This document shows positions 60,561-64,000 of a stretch of DNA of 64,000 nucleotides, piece by piece; within the stretch, counting starts at the first letter, position 1; the number at the start of each line of letters is the position of its first letter. The notes under the pieces are model-generated. The model saw nothing but the letters and a program-made list of their open reading frames with translations. It made no database searches and had not been told where the DNA came from. The position numbers and the translations under genes were made by a program. The DNA is from Termitomyces sp. T153 (lineage: Eukaryota > Basidiomycota > Agaricomycetes > Agaricales > Lyophyllaceae), in assembly GCA_018296165.2 (NCBI GenBank), contig JACKQL020000058.1:1-64000 (forward strand). Reading direction: 5' to 3'.

Positions 60561-61998
60561 TACTGGGAAGAGAGGTCGAAACATGAGGCGCACCGTCTCC
60601 CTTTTTTAAATCGATTCCAACATCACATCTGGCTGCTACTTTCAACGTCATCTATCGATCATCTTCTATCTTATCCGATCTACCTGTCTGTTGTCCAAAT
60701 TTCATTTCATGTACAATTCTAGCCATTCATTGACATATCTATAGTATTGCACCACAATCTTCACTCCCCATATTACTGTACCACTGCTTCTTCTGCCTTA
60801 TTTTACCACACTCGGTTCTTTCACATCCGTAATAGGTTGTCTGTGACATATCATCCCATGGAATGTATTGTTTACTGGTCTCAAGCCTTTTATGATCGGA
60901 GAGTACATGATCATTTGACTCGGACAGCTGACGAATAATTAAAGGACAAAACCAAACCTTGCTGTGGCAGACCCGGGTGAAGTTCCCGGTCATTATTAGG
61001 CCCATAAGGTGACAAGAGATGATAGAGACAGCATTTGTTGGAAACAACAGCTCAACAAAAGTTCCATAGACACAGAATAAGACATGCAGTACATGTTGAT
61101 CCCTAGTCGGCGATTACATACAAAATAAACTCCGCCAGGATATCGAAATGGGGCGGCAGCTCGATCCGCATAAAAAAAGTCACTTGAAGTAGCTGAGTCT
61201 GCTTACTAGGAACTTGGAGAAACGTTTCTCGGTAGGTTCTCTCCGGCCCAGGCGCGAAACTTCTGGCCAATACGTCGGTCCAGAGGCTAGATTCGTGGAG
61301 TGACGTAGTCGATTTCTCAAGCTAAGGAAAACACTTGCTCTATATGATTGGAATGGGGGATGATGATGTATCCTGCACCGGCTACGCGAGTGCCTTTTAT
61401 TTTCAAGGGCCGCTACATGAGATGAGTATGTCGTACCCCTACAGTATGTACTAGGTAACAGATTACGGACACCCCCGCCGGTACTCCGGCCAGACACCTT
61501 CTCGTTACGTCGTAGCCACTTTACTACATTTTGTTCCTTCGGAGTTCACACTATGCCTGCCGTTAAAACTCGTACTATTCTGAGCTGCTTCACTAATTTT
61601 GGACCTTCGATGTTCTCGGATAAGATAAAAATTACTCCAAGTAACTTTCGGATCTTGAGGTACTTAAATAATAGCCAGGATCCAGATAAGACACAACATC
61701 CTGGAATTACGGAAGTAGTGGCATTCGTGATGATTCTGGGACGTATTTTTAACTATGTCTGACGTGAAACTATCCAAGCTGTGGTTGATCTTGTCATAAC
61801 TCCTCATTTCATTGTAACCCTTGGCAACTAACTATGTGATTGTACACTAGTCTGATCTTGTATTTGGGGCTCGATAATACGAGGACCAATTACCAGACTG
61901 CTCCGAGTCTATAGGATTGTGAATCAAATTTTGAGGTCAGCTCTGGTTTGGCACTACCATGATATCAAATGGCTAGGATCTGTGCTAGTAATATCCAC
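60561..61998. other. Intergenic, nothing firm
   Basis: The left part is T/C-rich, as 3' flank or promoter DNA. A frame at 61553-61762 lacks features. Confidence 0.4.
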
Positions 61999-63504
61999 TT
62001 ACATCCATTCAACTTGTTTGGCAATTTTCTTTAACCCACGAAAATCTTCCCTGCAGAATCCTCTACAATCCTGCAATTGAAGGAGCTCAAGAGATAGCCC
62101 AGCTTTCTTCCGAAGGCCCAAGGAAGATGTCATGAAATCAAATAAAGTGGTTCCGAAATTGAATTCATAGAGTTTCCACTCGACAATTGTCAAGTTACGC
62201 AGAGATACGAAAGATGGTCCTTTCAGAGGCAAAGGTGAAGCGTCAGGGCTATCAACCAGCCCACTATTAAGGGCAGCAATCAAGGAAAATCCATTGCCAA
62301 GAATACGAAGATCCTTGAGACGTGGAAGATCGCTCAAAAGCGTCCAAATGTTGTCTTTTAGTTTGGCACAAATGTCTAACGATCGGAGGTGGTCTAAGCG
62401 GAGTGACTGCAGGAATCGGTCTCTAGCTCCATCCGCTAGGTAATCACTTGTGCCCGCGAAACATCCATTGATCGAGGGCGACAACCCTTGCGCCGGTAAT
62501 TCTGTGTCCTTGGTTTTCCAGCACAGTACATTACTAGTCAGTCTAAGCCTTGAGATTGAGCCTTCGATACTGTCGTCAATTTTTCGCCCCAGTGCCTCCG
62601 CGAATGGAATTGACGATTCGTCAGCGAATAAATTGGTAGATATTTGGGCGTTCTTCAAGTTCGAAAACGCGATGCTGTCGAGAAGAGAGACGGAACCAGG
62701 TAAACCATACACGAGCACAAAAGATTCAAGGTATTCCAAGTTAATTGGATGAATAGTCTGAGGCGAAAATGTGCCTCCGGGTAGTGTTGCTTTCATGTTA
62801 GTTTCAACCCGAAGACGCTCGAGAAAAGGGGTTTGGCGGAGTATACCTAGAAGGTGAGCCGTTTCTTCCTTATAGAAATCGATCACGAGAGAGCGAAGGT
62901 TCCTGAAATCTGTATTCTCCAAATTTCGAGTTAAGCGACACCGACTCAACGTTAGATGCTGCAGCCGGGATGAACATACTACGATCTCCACTGTAGGGTC
63001 AGAACTTTCTATATAGAGACATTCCAACATGGGTGCAGGCTGACCAATTAGTGCGAGGAGTTTACAGACGATCGGACGATTAGTGCGTGTAGAGTGAAGC
63101 CGGAGATCAAGACTTTTGACGCGTGAAAGATGATGACAGAGTATTTCGTTCAATACCGTGTACGAATCTGCAGGATCTGATTCATCGAGCTCACAGTACT
63201 TGATTGTCAACGGGGCCGCCTTGGATCGCCGGACCATTTCCATCACCAATGGTGAACTGTTGATTTGTATGTCTGCCCACAAACTGGGATTGGCCAATGC
63301 CACTTCACGCCAATAGGAGCAGACATGGGACACAGATTTGAACCAACGTGTGATCATTCCGTAGCGATTGTCATCTTTCATCTCGGCGAAAATGGCCCCG
63401 AGTATTTCAGGAGGGATTCGACAAGCGATAAATTCAGTTTGGCGTCCTTCGTGGTATCGAATCTTCTCATGAGTTTTGAATCTGCTAGCAGCGTAGATAG
63501 GATC
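61999..63504 (-). CDS. F-box-like / leucine-rich-repeat protein, start unresolved
   Basis: The open frame begins after a TAA at 63507-63505. It reads DPIYAASRFKTHEKIRYHEG, a family-type helix, then the F-box CRIPPEILGAIFAEM and VSHVCSYWREVALANPSLWA, and leucine-rich repeats to the stop at 61999. It is clearly paralogous to the gene at 15052 (LAEALGRKIDD-type and LRxL motifs recur). An ATGCAG lies just upstream (63514-63509), as in the paralog's ATGCAAG first exon, but here it is followed directly by GTAAG with no normal-length intron. The true first exon may be elsewhere, or the start may be damaged. The substrate is unknown. Confidence 0.75.
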   Translation of the reverse strand, partial: DPIYAASRFKTHEKIRYHEGRQTEFIACRIPPEILGAIFAEMKDDNRYGMITRWFKSVSHVCSYWREVALANPSLWADIQINSSPLVMEMVRRSKAAPLTIKYCELDESDPADSYTVLNEILCHHLSRVKSLDLRLHSTRTNRPIVCKLLALIGQPAPMLECLYIESSDPTVEIVVCSSRLQHLTLSRCRLTRNLENTDFRNLRSLVIDFYKEETAHLLGILRQTPFLERLRVETNMKATLPGGTFSPQTIHPINLEYLESFVLVYGLPGSVSLLDSIAFSNLKNAQISTNLFADESSIPFAEALGRKIDDSIEGSISRLRLTSNVLCWKTKDTELPAQGLSPSINGCFAGTSDYLADGARDRFLQSLRLDHLRSLDICAKLKDNIWTLLSDLPRLKDLRILGNGFSLIAALNSGLVDSPDASPLPLKGPSFVSLRNLTIVEWKLYEFNFGTTLFDFMTSSLGLRKKAGLSLELLQLQDCRGFCREDFRGLKKIAKQVEWM

Positions 63505-63751
63505 TTACCCTGCATGTCCTTGGAAGTTGAACTAGTGAGCAAAACTCAAGGGTCAAGGTTTCTTAGACCAAACCGCGACTAGACCAAACGAAAATTTCGG
63601 GATGCATGGAGGTCTGACACAGCCACTAATGACATTCAACACATGTATACAAAGAGAACCACGACATAAATGAGTTGGAAAAAACAAGTGTCAAGGTAGG
63701 CAGATGCAATGTCCACGACGGCGAGTTCATCTCCCAGCCACAGATCCTCAA

Positions 63752-64000
63752 TTAATTCCAAAGCGCCTGAGCATATATCCCGAGGGCCTCGTTAGCAAGA
63801 ACCTGGCTATAGAGCCTAATGTCCGACGAGTCGTAAACCTTGACTGTCTGTACTTTATTGAGGAACGTCAAGACACTCGCTTCAATATAATTGATGAATA
63901 CAAGATCGATGGGCGCGTTCTCTGGAACATCAGGGACATCAGAATGGACGAACTTGGGGAATGTGTAGTACGCCAATGGTGCATGGAGGGTATCATCACC
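63752..64000 (-). CDS. C-terminal end of an unidentified protein (gene continues beyond the window)
   Basis: The minus strand is open from the window edge (GDDTLHAPLAYYTFPKF) to the stop at 63752, ending LANEALGIYAQALWN. The sequence is protein-like and lacks stops, with stretches such as NAPIDLVFINYIEASVLTFL. I recognise no family with confidence; an extracellular or phosphatase-type enzyme is one possibility. The ATG 63976 is probably internal. Confidence 0.5.
   Translation of the reverse strand, partial: GDDTLHAPLAYYTFPKFVHSDVPDVPENAPIDLVFINYIEASVLTFLNKVQTVKVYDSSDIRLYSQVLANEALGIYAQALWN

Noticed and set aside
61553..61762. 69-codon plus-strand frame
   Set aside because: No motif, signal or splice extension supports it.

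Overview
The window is nuclear DNA of a filamentous basidiomycete, most likely a mushroom-forming Agaricomycete. The support is: many GT-AG introns of about 45-70 bp; an expanded F-box-like family with decayed copies; fungal cell-wall glycoside hydrolases (GH81, GH30); a PMR1-type Ca2+/Mn2+ pump; DH-BAR-SH3 and F-BAR-SH3 cytoskeletal proteins; a VHL-beta-like protein; and a fungal-type Helitron. All exon junctions were inferred by reading frame, splice consensus and family conservation, not from RNA.

Layout. 1-14.3 kb is transposon territory. A GC-rich repeat (1-965) is followed by a Helitron (about 966-8492). Its Rep-helicase is interrupted by three TGA stops, each where CGA (Arg) is expected, and it ends in a 59-bp minisatellite and a terminal hairpin. 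Next come a Helitron end fragment (8508-9171), an internally deleted derivative that kept only the two ends (9172-10392), and CpG-poor decayed repeat DNA to about 14.28 kb. 14.3-22 kb holds an intact F-box gene, two F-box relics, a seven-exon aldo-keto reductase gene, and a candidate U1 snRNA gene with TATA box, Sm site and 3' hairpin. 22-30.4 kb, minus strand, carries a RhoGEF (DH-BAR-SH3) gene and a 12-exon PMR1-like P-type ATPase gene, two of whose introns appear to be GC-AG.

30.4-34.9 kb has an intron-containing tRNA-Ala(AGC), a tandem array of four decayed tRNA-derived units, and an intronless divergent P450. 35-38.8 kb is gene-poor. 38.8-47.2 kb holds a GH81 endo-1,3-beta-glucanase with a C-terminal beta-trefoil-like domain, a double VHL-beta-like protein, a hypothetical gene and a GH30 beta-1,6-glycanase. 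The two hydrolases are secreted and probably act in wall remodelling or mycoparasitic/saprotrophic glucan or galactan breakdown. 47.3-54 kb is a decay zone: two LRR-like loci, a 5'-truncated LINE with poly(A) and a 14-bp target-site duplication, a tRNA-Ala(UGC), and a GH30 pseudogene that still shows the parent's intron positions. 53.9-58.4 kb has a CHY zinc-finger gene and an F-BAR-SH3 cytokinesis-type gene. 58.5-64 kb holds a 242-bp tandem duplication, a candidate small membrane protein, another F-box gene, and the 3' end of a gene that leaves the window on the right.

No wholly new multi-gene system was recognised. The least ordinary items are the candidate U1 snRNA, the tRNA-derived tandem array, the Helitron and its end-only derivative sharing minisatellite and hairpin ends, the GC-AG introns, and the double VHL-beta-like protein.
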